Positions 53,797 through 61,348 of a DNA stretch of 64,000 bases are shown piece after piece. How positions within the stretch are numbered: the stretch's first letter is position 1; every line of letters starts with the position of its first letter. The stretch is taken from contig CANNFB010000011.1 in assembly GCA_947503785.1 (NCBI GenBank), positions 1-64,000 on the forward strand, read 5' to 3'. A model generated the notes under the pieces. That model was not told the origin of the DNA and did no database searches. It saw nothing but the letters and a program-made list of their open reading frames with translations. A program made the translations under genes and the position numbers. The stretch comes from an uncultured Campylobacterales bacterium (GTDB taxonomy: Bacteria > Campylobacterota > Campylobacteria > Campylobacterales > Arcobacteraceae).

Positions 53797-54795
53797 ATGA
53801 ATGTAATTAAAAATCTACTATTAGTAGGAATGTTATGTATAACAACTGCATTTGCAAATGATGTAAGTGATGAAAAAGAAAACAAAGAGATATTAAGCAC
53901 TTTATATGAAAAAGTAATTGTTGCAGATGTAAAAAGAGCTTTAGTAGATATCAAAAGTTTAAAAAAAGATGTTCTTAATAAAAATGTAAAAAAATCAAAA
54001 GAGAATTTTTCAAAGCTTGTTAACTCATGGAAAAGTGTTGAAACTTTTTATCTTTTAGGAGACATAAATGAAGATTTTATAGATACCCCAAGATACATAG
54101 ATATTTTTCATAATGGAAATGAAGATATTACAGAACAACTTGATAGGGCAATTAAAAGTAAAGATGAACTTAGAGTTGTATTGTTTAAAAATTCATTAAA
54201 ATCTATAAACGCTTTAGAATATATGCTATTTTCAAAAGATATTAAAAATATAAGAGAAAATAAAATCACACTTGCTATTTTAAATAAAATTACAAGCCAT
54301 TTAAATGATATAAAAGATGAGTATATTGCGCAAAAGCAAAACTTTTTAAAAAGCTTAAAAAAAGCAAATGCTATAACTATAAATACAATCATTCAAAATA
54401 CATATAAATTGAAAGAATGGAGAGTAGGTGATATTGCTGGATTTACTAAAAAGTATGAAGATAATCCTGATAATAAAAGAGCTGAGTATTTTTTGAGTAA
54501 AAATTCTGCAAATGCGATTGAGGCTATTTTAAGTACATATAAAAACATATTAGATAATGAAAAATCTATTGATTATGGGGATTATTTGATTAGACTAACT
54601 GATGGAACAGAGATGAAAAGATTAAGAAAGTCTTTACGAAAATCCTTAGTGTTAGTAAAAGAGATTAAAAATGATGACTTTTCAAATTCAAAGGAGTTAT
54701 ATGAGAATATAAATACTATTCATGTAGTACTTTTTGTAGAGATGTTAGAAGAGTTATCAATAAATGCAAAAATCTTAGATGCAGATGGTGACTAA
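53797..54795 (+). CDS. second imelysin-family protein with degenerate motif
   Basis: 332 aa. Signal peptide MNVIKNLLLVGMLCITTAFA. It has the imelysin two-bundle layout (KRALVDIKSLKKDVL, SWKSVETFYLLGDI, SINALEYMLFSKD), but the GxHxxE motif reads SINALE, so Gly and His are lost. Second imelysins of this kind follow the di-heme protein in related operons. It may be a structural or binding partner of the first imelysin. Confidence 0.85.
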   Translation: MNVIKNLLLVGMLCITTAFANDVSDEKENKEILSTLYEKVIVADVKRALVDIKSLKKDVLNKNVKKSKENFSKLVNSWKSVETFYLLGDINEDFIDTPRYIDIFHNGNEDITEQLDRAIKSKDELRVVLFKNSLKSINALEYMLFSKDIKNIRENKITLAILNKITSHLNDIKDEYIAQKQNFLKSLKKANAITINTIIQNTYKLKEWRVGDIAGFTKKYEDNPDNKRAEYFLSKNSANAIEAILSTYKNILDNEKSIDYGDYLIRLTDGTEMKRLRKSLRKSLVLVKEIKNDDFSNSKELYENINTIHVVLFVEMLEELSINAKILDADGD

Positions 54796-54797
54796 AC

Positions 54798-55712
54798 TTG
54801 GATAGTTACTTTTATACTTTTTTACAAGAGTATTTAATAAACCCAGATAAGAGAACTTACTGGGTTTATTTACTTTCATCAATTGCAATAGCTTTTGTTT
54901 ATTTGTACTTTAATAAAAAGCAAAGTAGGGTTGTTTTTAGTTCAAAACTTTGGCTACATCCAAGTGCAAAGTTGGATTATTCTTACTTTATACTTTCTTA
55001 CTTTATAAAAATAGCGATGATTATTCCAATAGTAATTAGTGCGAAATCTATTGCATTTTTTATAAATAAAAACCTTTATTATGAGTTTGGTTTTAATCAA
55101 GTTCAAAACTTTTCTTATGAAAATACACTTATTTTATATACTGTTACACTTTTTATTGTAAGTGATTTTACAAGATATTGGTTACACAGATTCTTACATA
55201 CAATACCATTTTTATGGGAGTTTCATAAGGTTCATCATAGTGCTAAAGTTTTAAATCCTTTAACTTTTTATAGGGTTCATCCTGTAGAAAATATTCTTTT
55301 TGGATTTAGGTATTCAATTTCTATTGGTTTTGTAACTGGTATATTTATTTACTTTTTTGGCTCAAAGATTGGACTTGTTGAGGTATTAGGTGCAAATGCT
55401 TTTATCTTTTTCTTTTCACTTTTTGGCTCAAACTTAAGGCATTCTCACATTCCATTAGCTTATTTTAAAGCTTTAGAAAAATGGTTTATTTCCCCAAAAC
55501 AACATCAAATACATCATAGTAAAAAGTATTTTAATAAAAATTATGGAGGATACTTAAGCGTTTGGGATAGAGTTTTTGGAACATTAAAACTTTCCTGCGA
55601 AGTGAAAGTTTTAAAATTTGGTCTAAGACATGAGCAAATGAAAAACTATACGACACTAACAAATATACTAATTTATCCATTTAAAAACATCTTAACAAGG
55701 AAGAAAAACTAA
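54798..55712 (+). CDS. fatty acid hydroxylase / sterol desaturase superfamily membrane enzyme
   Basis: 304 aa with a TTG start. About four membrane segments and the di-iron His boxes HRFLH (near 130), HKVHH (near 143) and HQIHH (near 236). Members of the superfamily hydroxylate or desaturate lipids; the substrate here is unknown. It lies 2 bases after the second imelysin gene and 1 before the cytochrome peroxidase, so it belongs to the iron operon. That is unusual: the fourth position is more often a DUF1513 protein. Confidence 0.9.
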   Translation: MDSYFYTFLQEYLINPDKRTYWVYLLSSIAIAFVYLYFNKKQSRVVFSSKLWLHPSAKLDYSYFILSYFIKIAMIIPIVISAKSIAFFINKNLYYEFGFNQVQNFSYENTLILYTVTLFIVSDFTRYWLHRFLHTIPFLWEFHKVHHSAKVLNPLTFYRVHPVENILFGFRYSISIGFVTGIFIYFFGSKIGLVEVLGANAFIFFFSLFGSNLRHSHIPLAYFKALEKWFISPKQHQIHHSKKYFNKNYGGYLSVWDRVFGTLKLSCEVKVLKFGLRHEQMKNYTTLTNILIYPFKNILTRKKN

Positions 55713-55713
55713 A

Positions 55714-56874
55714 ATGAAATATATAAATACATTAGCTATTATTACAAGTGCAGTACTTTTATGTGGCTGTACAAATACAACACTAAGTAAAGCTGAACTA
55801 GCAGAGCAAACAAAAAACAAAGAAGTATTAGGACAGGTTTTATTTTTTGATAAAAACCTATCGAAAAATAGAACACAATCTTGTGCAACTTGTCATAATC
55901 CAGAAGCAGGTTTTGTAGATGATAGAGATAATGGTATAGGTGCTATGGCATCACTTGGTGATGATGGGCATTCCTTAGGAGATAGGCAAGCTCCAAGTGC
56001 TGCTTATGCTATGTTTAGTCCAGAGTTTCACTATGATAAAAAAAAGAAACGCTATATTGGTGGACAGTTTTGGGATGGAAGAGAAACAAATCTTGCAGGA
56101 CAAGCAGGAGGTCCTCCTACAAATCCAATTGAAATGGGAATGGCATCTAAAGAAACTACAGTTAAAAGATTAAAAGAAAATTCATATTATGTGAGTACTT
56201 TTAAAAGTATTTATGGAGAGGATATATTTTCTACACCTATAAAAGCATATTCTGCAATGACTGATTCTCTTGCTAAGTTTGAAATGACAAAAGAATTCGC
56301 TCCTTTTGATTCTAAGTATGATAGATTTTTAAAAGGGGAATATGACTTAACACCTTTAGAAGATTTAGGAAGAACACTTTTTTTCTCAAACAATAACAAC
56401 TCTTGTGCAACTTGCCATGTTTTAAAGGGTGAAGATAAGCTAGGGGAAACATTTACAAATTATGAATACCATAATATTGGAACACCAATAAACCATGAAC
56501 TTCGAGCAAAAAATGGTGTAAATTCAATTGATATAGGACTTTTAAATAATCCAGCAGTAAATGATGAAAACGAAAAAGGAAAACATAAAGTTCCAACGTT
56601 ACGAAATGTAGCTGTAACTGCTCCTTATATGCATAATGGCGTATTTAAAGAGTTAAAAACAGTTGTAGAGTTTTATGATAAGTATAATAATAAAGAAAGA
56701 ATTTTAAACCCTGAAACAAATAAACCTTGGGATAAACCTGAAGTTAAAGAGACTATTTCATTAGATGAACTAAAAGCAAAAAAACAAAATAATAGAAAAG
56801 TTAAGTCTTTAGTAGCTTTTATGAAATTATTAACAGATAAAAGATATGAGCATCTTTTAGAAGAGAAAAAATAA
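55714..56874 (+). CDS. di-heme cytochrome c peroxidase family lipoprotein
   Basis: 386 aa. Lipobox LLCGC at 15-19. Heme motifs SCATCHNPEAGF (Cys57, Cys60, His61) and SCATCHVLKGE (near 230). KVPTLRNVAVTAPYMHNGVFKEL is the conserved C-terminal stretch of CCP/MauG proteins. It reduces hydrogen peroxide or oxidises a partner in the periplasm. It ends the iron operon ahead of a strong two-way terminator. Confidence 0.93.
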   Translation: MKYINTLAIITSAVLLCGCTNTTLSKAELAEQTKNKEVLGQVLFFDKNLSKNRTQSCATCHNPEAGFVDDRDNGIGAMASLGDDGHSLGDRQAPSAAYAMFSPEFHYDKKKKRYIGGQFWDGRETNLAGQAGGPPTNPIEMGMASKETTVKRLKENSYYVSTFKSIYGEDIFSTPIKAYSAMTDSLAKFEMTKEFAPFDSKYDRFLKGEYDLTPLEDLGRTLFFSNNNNSCATCHVLKGEDKLGETFTNYEYHNIGTPINHELRAKNGVNSIDIGLLNNPAVNDENEKGKHKVPTLRNVAVTAPYMHNGVFKELKTVVEFYDKYNNKERILNPETNKPWDKPEVKETISLDELKAKKQNNRKVKSLVAFMKLLTDKRYEHLLEEKK

Positions 56875-56899
56875 AAGAAGAGTTTTTCTCTTCTTTTAT
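56871..56899. terminator. bidirectional terminator between the peroxidase gene and nirD
   Basis: ATAAAAGAAGAG, loop TTTTT, CTCTTCTTTTAT: twelve perfect pairs with T runs on both strands. Confidence 0.85.
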
Positions 56900-56900
56900 A

Positions 56901-57209
56901 TTACATATTAATAAATATCATATTATCTTCTATTTTACTTTCATAAATATTAGTACAACCACTATCATTTCCTAATACTTCTCCACTTTTTAAATCCACG
57001 TCCCAGTTATGCATAGGGCAAGTTACAACTGATTCGTGTACTAATCCTTCACTTAGTTTCCCTTGTTTATGCGGACATTCATTGTTGATTGCAAAGATAG
57101 AGTTATCTCTTGTTTTAAAAATAGCTATTTCAATGTCACCATATTGTACTACTCTTGAACCCATTTTGGGAATATTTTCTACTTCTGTGATTTTAATCCA
57201 TTTTGACAT
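56901..57209 (-). CDS. nirD: nitrite reductase small subunit NirD (Rieske)
   Basis: 102 aa. Rieske ligands Cys45/His47 (NECPHKQGKL) and Cys64/His67 (TCPMHNWDV). Companion of NirB in the cytoplasmic NADH-dependent reduction of nitrite to ammonium. Its start shares one base with the nirB stop. Confidence 0.93.
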   Translation of the reverse strand: MSKWIKITEVENIPKMGSRVVQYGDIEIAIFKTRDNSIFAINNECPHKQGKLSEGLVHESVVTCPMHNWDVDLKSGEVLGNDSGCTNIYESKIEDNMIFINM

Positions 57210-59677
57210 TATATTATTTCCTTTGCTTCAAAGCTTTCTGAGTTTTCAGGGGCTATTACTATTGGGTTAAACTCTTCGGCAAAGCCATCTTTTCTTGATT
57301 CTTCCCATGGATCAATTTGTGCTGTTCTTTGTGATTCATCAAATCTAGCAGCATAAAAATCGATACCTGACTTATCTTTTAATAATGCATCTTTAACATA
57401 CTCTAAACCAACTCTCTCAACCCAATGAGCCGTTCTTTCTAAGTAGTATGCATCTTCTCTATAGAACTGCATTATTGCTTTAATATAATGAAATAACTCT
57501 TCATCTGTAGCAACTTTTGTAAAGAAGTCAGTAACTCTAACTTTAATACCACCATTTCCAGCAATATGTATTTCCCATCCTGAATCAACAGCAATAACAC
57601 CAATATCTTTGATAGTAGCTTCCGCACAGTTTCTTGGACATCCTGATACTGCAATTTTAAACTTATGTGGAGTCCATGAACCCCACGTCATTTTTTCAAT
57701 ATCAATACCTGTTTGCATAGCATCTTGAGTTCCGAACCTACACCATTGATTACCAACACATGTTTTTACAGTTCTTAAACCTTTTGCATAAGCTTGGCCA
57801 GATACAAAACCAGCATCATTTAAATCTTTCCACATAGGCGCTAATTGTTCTTTTTTAACACCTAACATATCAAGTCTTTGACCACCTGTAAATTTTACAG
57901 TTGGAACATCATACTTAACAGCAATATCTGCCATATCTTTTAGCTCTTTAGGAGAAGTTAATCCACCCCAAATTCGAGGAACTACTGAGTATGTACCATC
58001 TTTTTGTATATTTGCAAAAACTCTATCATTTACTAGTAGTGATCTTTTATCATTTTTATATTTATCATCGTTGTATTTAACTAATAAGTAGTAGTTTACT
58101 GCTGGACGACATTTAGTGCAGCCATCTTCTGTTTTCCAATCAAGTTTTCTAAATACATCATAAACATTATCAAATTCATTTGTATTCACGCACTCTTTAA
58201 TATCTTTATGACCAACATCACAACAGTCACAAATACCCTCTACTGTATCGTTATATTCATCACCTAAAGTATTTACAAGTATTTGCTCAACCAGTCCTAA
58301 ACACGAACCACATGAAGCACCTGCTTTAGTACAAGTCTTTACTTCACCTAATGTTTTTAAATCATTCTCTCTAATACCAGTTACAACTTGACCTTTAGTA
58401 ATTCCATTACAACCACAGATTTCTTCATCATCGCTCATAGCATTTATATCATTTCCACCATGACCAGCATCTCCAGAAAGTGCTGATTTACCAAAGAGTA
58501 TTTTTGTTCTTAAATCACTTATATCGGTATGCTCTTTTAGAAGTTTTAAATACCATGAAGCATCTGCCGTATCTCCATATAAAACAATACCAATAATTTT
58601 ATCTTGGTAAATTACAAGTTTTTTATAAACTCCAACTTTTTCATCAAGAAGGATTAATTCTTCAGTCGTTTCGTCACCTAAATAATCACCAGCAGAAAAT
58701 AAATCAACTCCAGAGATTTTAAGTCTAGTTGAAAGTGTAGAACCACTATACCCATCACTATCTTTTCCTGCTAGCTTCTTAGCACAAAACTTAGCTTGTT
58801 CGTAAAGTGGTGCAACTAAACCATATGTATTACCTTTATGTTCAGCACATTCACCAATAGCAAAGATATTTTCATCACTTGTTTGAAGGTGGTCGTTTAC
58901 TAAAATACCTTTTTTAGTTTTTAGACCTGTATCAATAGCAAGAGCTTTGTTTGGAATGATTCCCGTTGCAAATACTACGATATTTGATTCAACAGTTTGT
59001 CCATCAGTAAAAGTTACACTTTCAACTTTACTTTCACCTTCAATTTTTTCAATAGTAGTATTTAGTTTAAATTCTATTCCGTAAGATTCAAGATTTTTTT
59101 GAAGAAGTCTACCACCTGTTGAGTCAAGTTGTTGACTCATAATAGAACCACTTCTATGAACTAAAATAGTTTTAATTCCATGCATTGCAATACCATAAGC
59201 AGCTTCAAGTCCAAGAAGACCACCACCAACTACAACTGCTGTTTTATCTTTTGAGATTAAGTCTAAAATAGTATCACTATCAAGTTTTGTTCTAAAACCA
59301 ATTACATTTTTTAACTCACTACCAATTGTTTGAGGGATGAAAGAGTTTGAACCAGTAGCTATTAATAATTTATCATATGAAAGTTCTTTACCACTTTGAG
59401 AGATTACTTTTTTATCTTCTTTATTGATTTTGATTACTTTATCACCTTTGTGTAAAGTGATGTTATGTTCATCGTACCAAGTTTGGTGATTGATGATAGT
59501 TTCTTCAAAAGTTTTTTCACCTGATAAAAGGTACGATAACATGATTCTATTATAATTTACGTGAGGTTCTTCTCCAAAAATTGTAATATCATATTTGTCT
59601 TTTTTTATATCAAATAAATCTTCAATGGTTCTTAAACCACTCATTCCGTTACCAATAACTATTAGTTTCTCTTTCAT
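57209..59677 (-). CDS. nirB: NADH-dependent nitrite reductase large subunit NirB
   Basis: 822 aa. FAD/NAD domain at the start (VIGNGMSGLRTIEDL, later VVVGGGLLGLEAAYGIA). The BFD-type [2Fe-2S] region has CGCNGITKGQVV near 415 and CTKAGASCGSC. The C-terminal half is a siroheme/4Fe-4S domain with CVGNQWCRFGTQD and SGCPRNCAEATIKDIG near 650-700. Reduces nitrite to ammonium in the cytoplasm. It fits an assimilatory set with the nitrate reductase at 61.3 kb, separated from it by stress genes. Confidence 0.95.
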   Translation of the reverse strand: MKEKLIVIGNGMSGLRTIEDLFDIKKDKYDITIFGEEPHVNYNRIMLSYLLSGEKTFEETIINHQTWYDEHNITLHKGDKVIKINKEDKKVISQSGKELSYDKLLIATGSNSFIPQTIGSELKNVIGFRTKLDSDTILDLISKDKTAVVVGGGLLGLEAAYGIAMHGIKTILVHRSGSIMSQQLDSTGGRLLQKNLESYGIEFKLNTTIEKIEGESKVESVTFTDGQTVESNIVVFATGIIPNKALAIDTGLKTKKGILVNDHLQTSDENIFAIGECAEHKGNTYGLVAPLYEQAKFCAKKLAGKDSDGYSGSTLSTRLKISGVDLFSAGDYLGDETTEELILLDEKVGVYKKLVIYQDKIIGIVLYGDTADASWYLKLLKEHTDISDLRTKILFGKSALSGDAGHGGNDINAMSDDEEICGCNGITKGQVVTGIRENDLKTLGEVKTCTKAGASCGSCLGLVEQILVNTLGDEYNDTVEGICDCCDVGHKDIKECVNTNEFDNVYDVFRKLDWKTEDGCTKCRPAVNYYLLVKYNDDKYKNDKRSLLVNDRVFANIQKDGTYSVVPRIWGGLTSPKELKDMADIAVKYDVPTVKFTGGQRLDMLGVKKEQLAPMWKDLNDAGFVSGQAYAKGLRTVKTCVGNQWCRFGTQDAMQTGIDIEKMTWGSWTPHKFKIAVSGCPRNCAEATIKDIGVIAVDSGWEIHIAGNGGIKVRVTDFFTKVATDEELFHYIKAIMQFYREDAYYLERTAHWVERVGLEYVKDALLKDKSGIDFYAARFDESQRTAQIDPWEESRKDGFAEEFNPIVIAPENSESFEAKEII

Positions 59678-59903
59678 AAATCATCCTTCTTACTCTTATG
59701 CAATTATTATGACAAAGATGTAGGATTTATGATGAAAAAAAGTGTATATAAAATAGTCAATAGCTTAATTTTTAATTAAATATATTTTATTTTAGTGAAA
59801 ATAGTTGTAAAAATAAGTATTTATACTTAGTTTTACATTAATTGTATTAGTTGTGAGTTAATCGAAGAGCTATGAAAGCTCCTCGTAGTTTGTTAGTTAT
59901 GGA

Positions 59904-60413
59904 TTATTTATTGCCATTGTTATTAGAATTCATTTTGTTATTCATCATTGACATTCTTTTTTCTTTTTTTAAATCCATTAATACTTTAAACTGTTCTTTT
60001 TGACTTGGAGTTAAAACTTTATAAACTCTATCTATCATTTCAGCTTTAGCTTCTATTTTGTTATCTCTTTTTTGTCTCATTATTTCAATAAATTTTGCTT
60101 TATCAAATGAATTGTTTGTAAATGCTACATCTGGAGTAACTCTATTTTTCATCAAGTCTTGTTTAATATCACGAATTTGTTGAGTTTGCTCTGCTGTTAA
60201 GTTTAATTGTCTTAATAATGACATTGGTCCTTTTTGACCTTTATGGTGACCTTTTTTCATCATCATATGTTTTCCACCTTGCATTGCACAAGATTGATTA
60301 CCATTGTTCATTCCTTTTTTCATTATACCTTGAGATTGACCATTGCATGCGGCATAAAGACCTGTACTTAAAACTGCTGTTAACGCTGTTGCTACTAATA
60401 TTTTTGTTTTCAT
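59904..60413 (-). CDS. Spy/CpxP-like periplasmic protein with LTxxQ motifs
   Basis: 169 aa. Signal peptide MKTKILVATALTAVLSTGLYA. A His/Met-rich stretch (KHMMMKKGHHKGQKG) suggests metal binding. Two LTxxQ repeats, LTAEQTQQI and LTPSQKEQF, with helical spacing identify the Spy/CpxP fold, a chaperone-like or envelope-stress protein. The Met/Asn-rich C-terminus is disordered. It stands alone between nirB and the zinc ribbon gene, with 226 and 264 bases of gene-free DNA on the two sides in which I see no other clear feature. Confidence 0.88.
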   Translation of the reverse strand: MKTKILVATALTAVLSTGLYAACNGQSQGIMKKGMNNGNQSCAMQGGKHMMMKKGHHKGQKGPMSLLRQLNLTAEQTQQIRDIKQDLMKNRVTPDVAFTNNSFDKAKFIEIMRQKRDNKIEAKAEMIDRVYKVLTPSQKEQFKVLMDLKKEKRMSMMNNKMNSNNNGNK

Positions 60414-60677
60414 TTTATAACCTTTATAACGTTTTGTTATTTGCTACAGTGAAATTATGACATGAGTGTTTTAATCGTTTATGAATCTAATATTAATGCT
60501 ATATTAACGGAAGGGAAGTGATGTAAGTTTTTTTCTAACCATACTACAACAATAGATATTGTTTTTTTGAGAGTTTAAAAGTAAAATAAATTCTTTATTA
60601 GTAATTTAATGAGTTAAATATTTCAATATTAGTTTTTAAAAACATGCTACTATCTAGCAAATTATAAAGGAGGTAAA

Positions 60678-60872
60678 ATGAATCTTGAAGCGAAAATGAA
60701 TTGTCCTAATTGTAATAAAAACATTAGTGTTTTGATAAAAGAAATGATTCCCGGACGAAGAAAAAGATGTTCATCTTGTAATGCAGATATTAAGTTTTCA
60801 GGTGATGATGGTAGAAGAGCTCAAAAAGCTTTAGACGATTTTGAAAAGTCATTAAAAAATATGTTTAAATAA
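60678..60872 (+). CDS. 64-aa zinc ribbon protein
   Basis: Two Cys pairs, CPNC (9-12) and CSSC (31-34), in a small zinc ribbon, then a basic helix (RRAQKALDDFEKSLKNMF). Ribosome site AAAGGAGG upstream. Probably a nucleic-acid-binding or regulatory mini-protein. Confidence 0.75.
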   Translation: MNLEAKMNCPNCNKNISVLIKEMIPGRRKRCSSCNADIKFSGDDGRRAQKALDDFEKSLKNMFK

Positions 60873-60875
60873 ACC

Positions 60876-60904
60876 TTGACAAATATATACTCAAGTGTTA
60901 TAAT
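60876..60904 (+). promoter_or_regulatory. perfect consensus sigma-70 promoter
   Basis: TTGACA (60876-60881) and TATAAT (60899-60904) with a 17-base spacer. No other promoter in the window is as complete. It begins four bases after the zinc ribbon stop, and starts a transcript near 60911. Confidence 0.8.
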
Positions 60905-60908
60905 TATA

Positions 60909-60935
60909 TTAGCATTTCTAACCTTAGAGTGCTAA
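60909..60935 (+). promoter_or_regulatory. CIRCE-like HrcA operator
   Basis: TTAGCATTT, nine bases, GAGTGCTAA. The right arm equals the CIRCE consensus (TTAGCACTC-N9-GAGTGCTAA) in all nine positions; the left arm differs in two. It covers the expected start of the promoter just upstream, as CIRCE elements do. No groESL, dnaK or grpE gene is in the window. Confidence 0.6.
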
Positions 60936-61020
60936 AAAAGAAGTTTACTAAAATTTAAAAGTTATATTAAATATATACCTAATAAAGATTAGTTTTAGTG
61001 CAATTTATTGCAATTTTTTT
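60911..61020 (+). ncRNA. candidate short leader or sRNA behind the CIRCE-like promoter
   Basis: The transcript would run through TGCAA, loop TTTA, TTGCA and ATTTTTTT near 60998-61020, a short stem with a T run that could end it. There is no ATG with a ribosome site in this stretch. If the stem is read through, the next gene is the 42-aa ORF at 61198. The rest of the gap 61020-61197 holds no feature that I see. Confidence 0.35.
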
Positions 61021-61197
61021 ACATAATATGTAAAATATAATGTGTGAAGTTTATAAAGTTAAATTAAACTTATATTCATTTCTATTGGCATAGAGAGTAT
61101 AGGTTTAATATAATTAAATTTTTATTAATCTAATGAATTTATAATTTTATCTTTACAAAAAGTAGCACTTCCTATAATTATAAAGGAGATGAATAAT

Positions 61198-61326
61198 ATG
61201 GGATTAAAACCAGGACCAAAACCTAAAGCGAAATCTACAGGTAAATTAGATCAAAGACGTAGAGATAATAAAAGTACACCAGGTAATAAGCCAAGCTTAA
61301 AGCCATCTAAAAGTACAAAGAAATAA
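61198..61326 (+). CDS. 42-aa basic Pro/Lys-rich protein
   Basis: MGLKPGPKPKAKSTGKLDQR, then RRDNKSTPGNKPSLKPSKST and KK, ATG to TAA, with AAAGGAGAT before the start. Highly basic and probably disordered. It lies about 290 bases beyond the CIRCE-like promoter and converges on nasA. Function unknown. Confidence 0.55.
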   Translation: MGLKPGPKPKAKSTGKLDQRRRDNKSTPGNKPSLKPSKSTKK

Positions 61327-61348
61327 AAAAAGTCTTATGAAGGAGGTG

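Noticed and set aside
59863-59885. Hairpin CGAAGAGC / GCTCCTCG after the Spy-like gene
   Set aside because: One mismatch and no T run on the minus strand; too weak to call as a terminator.
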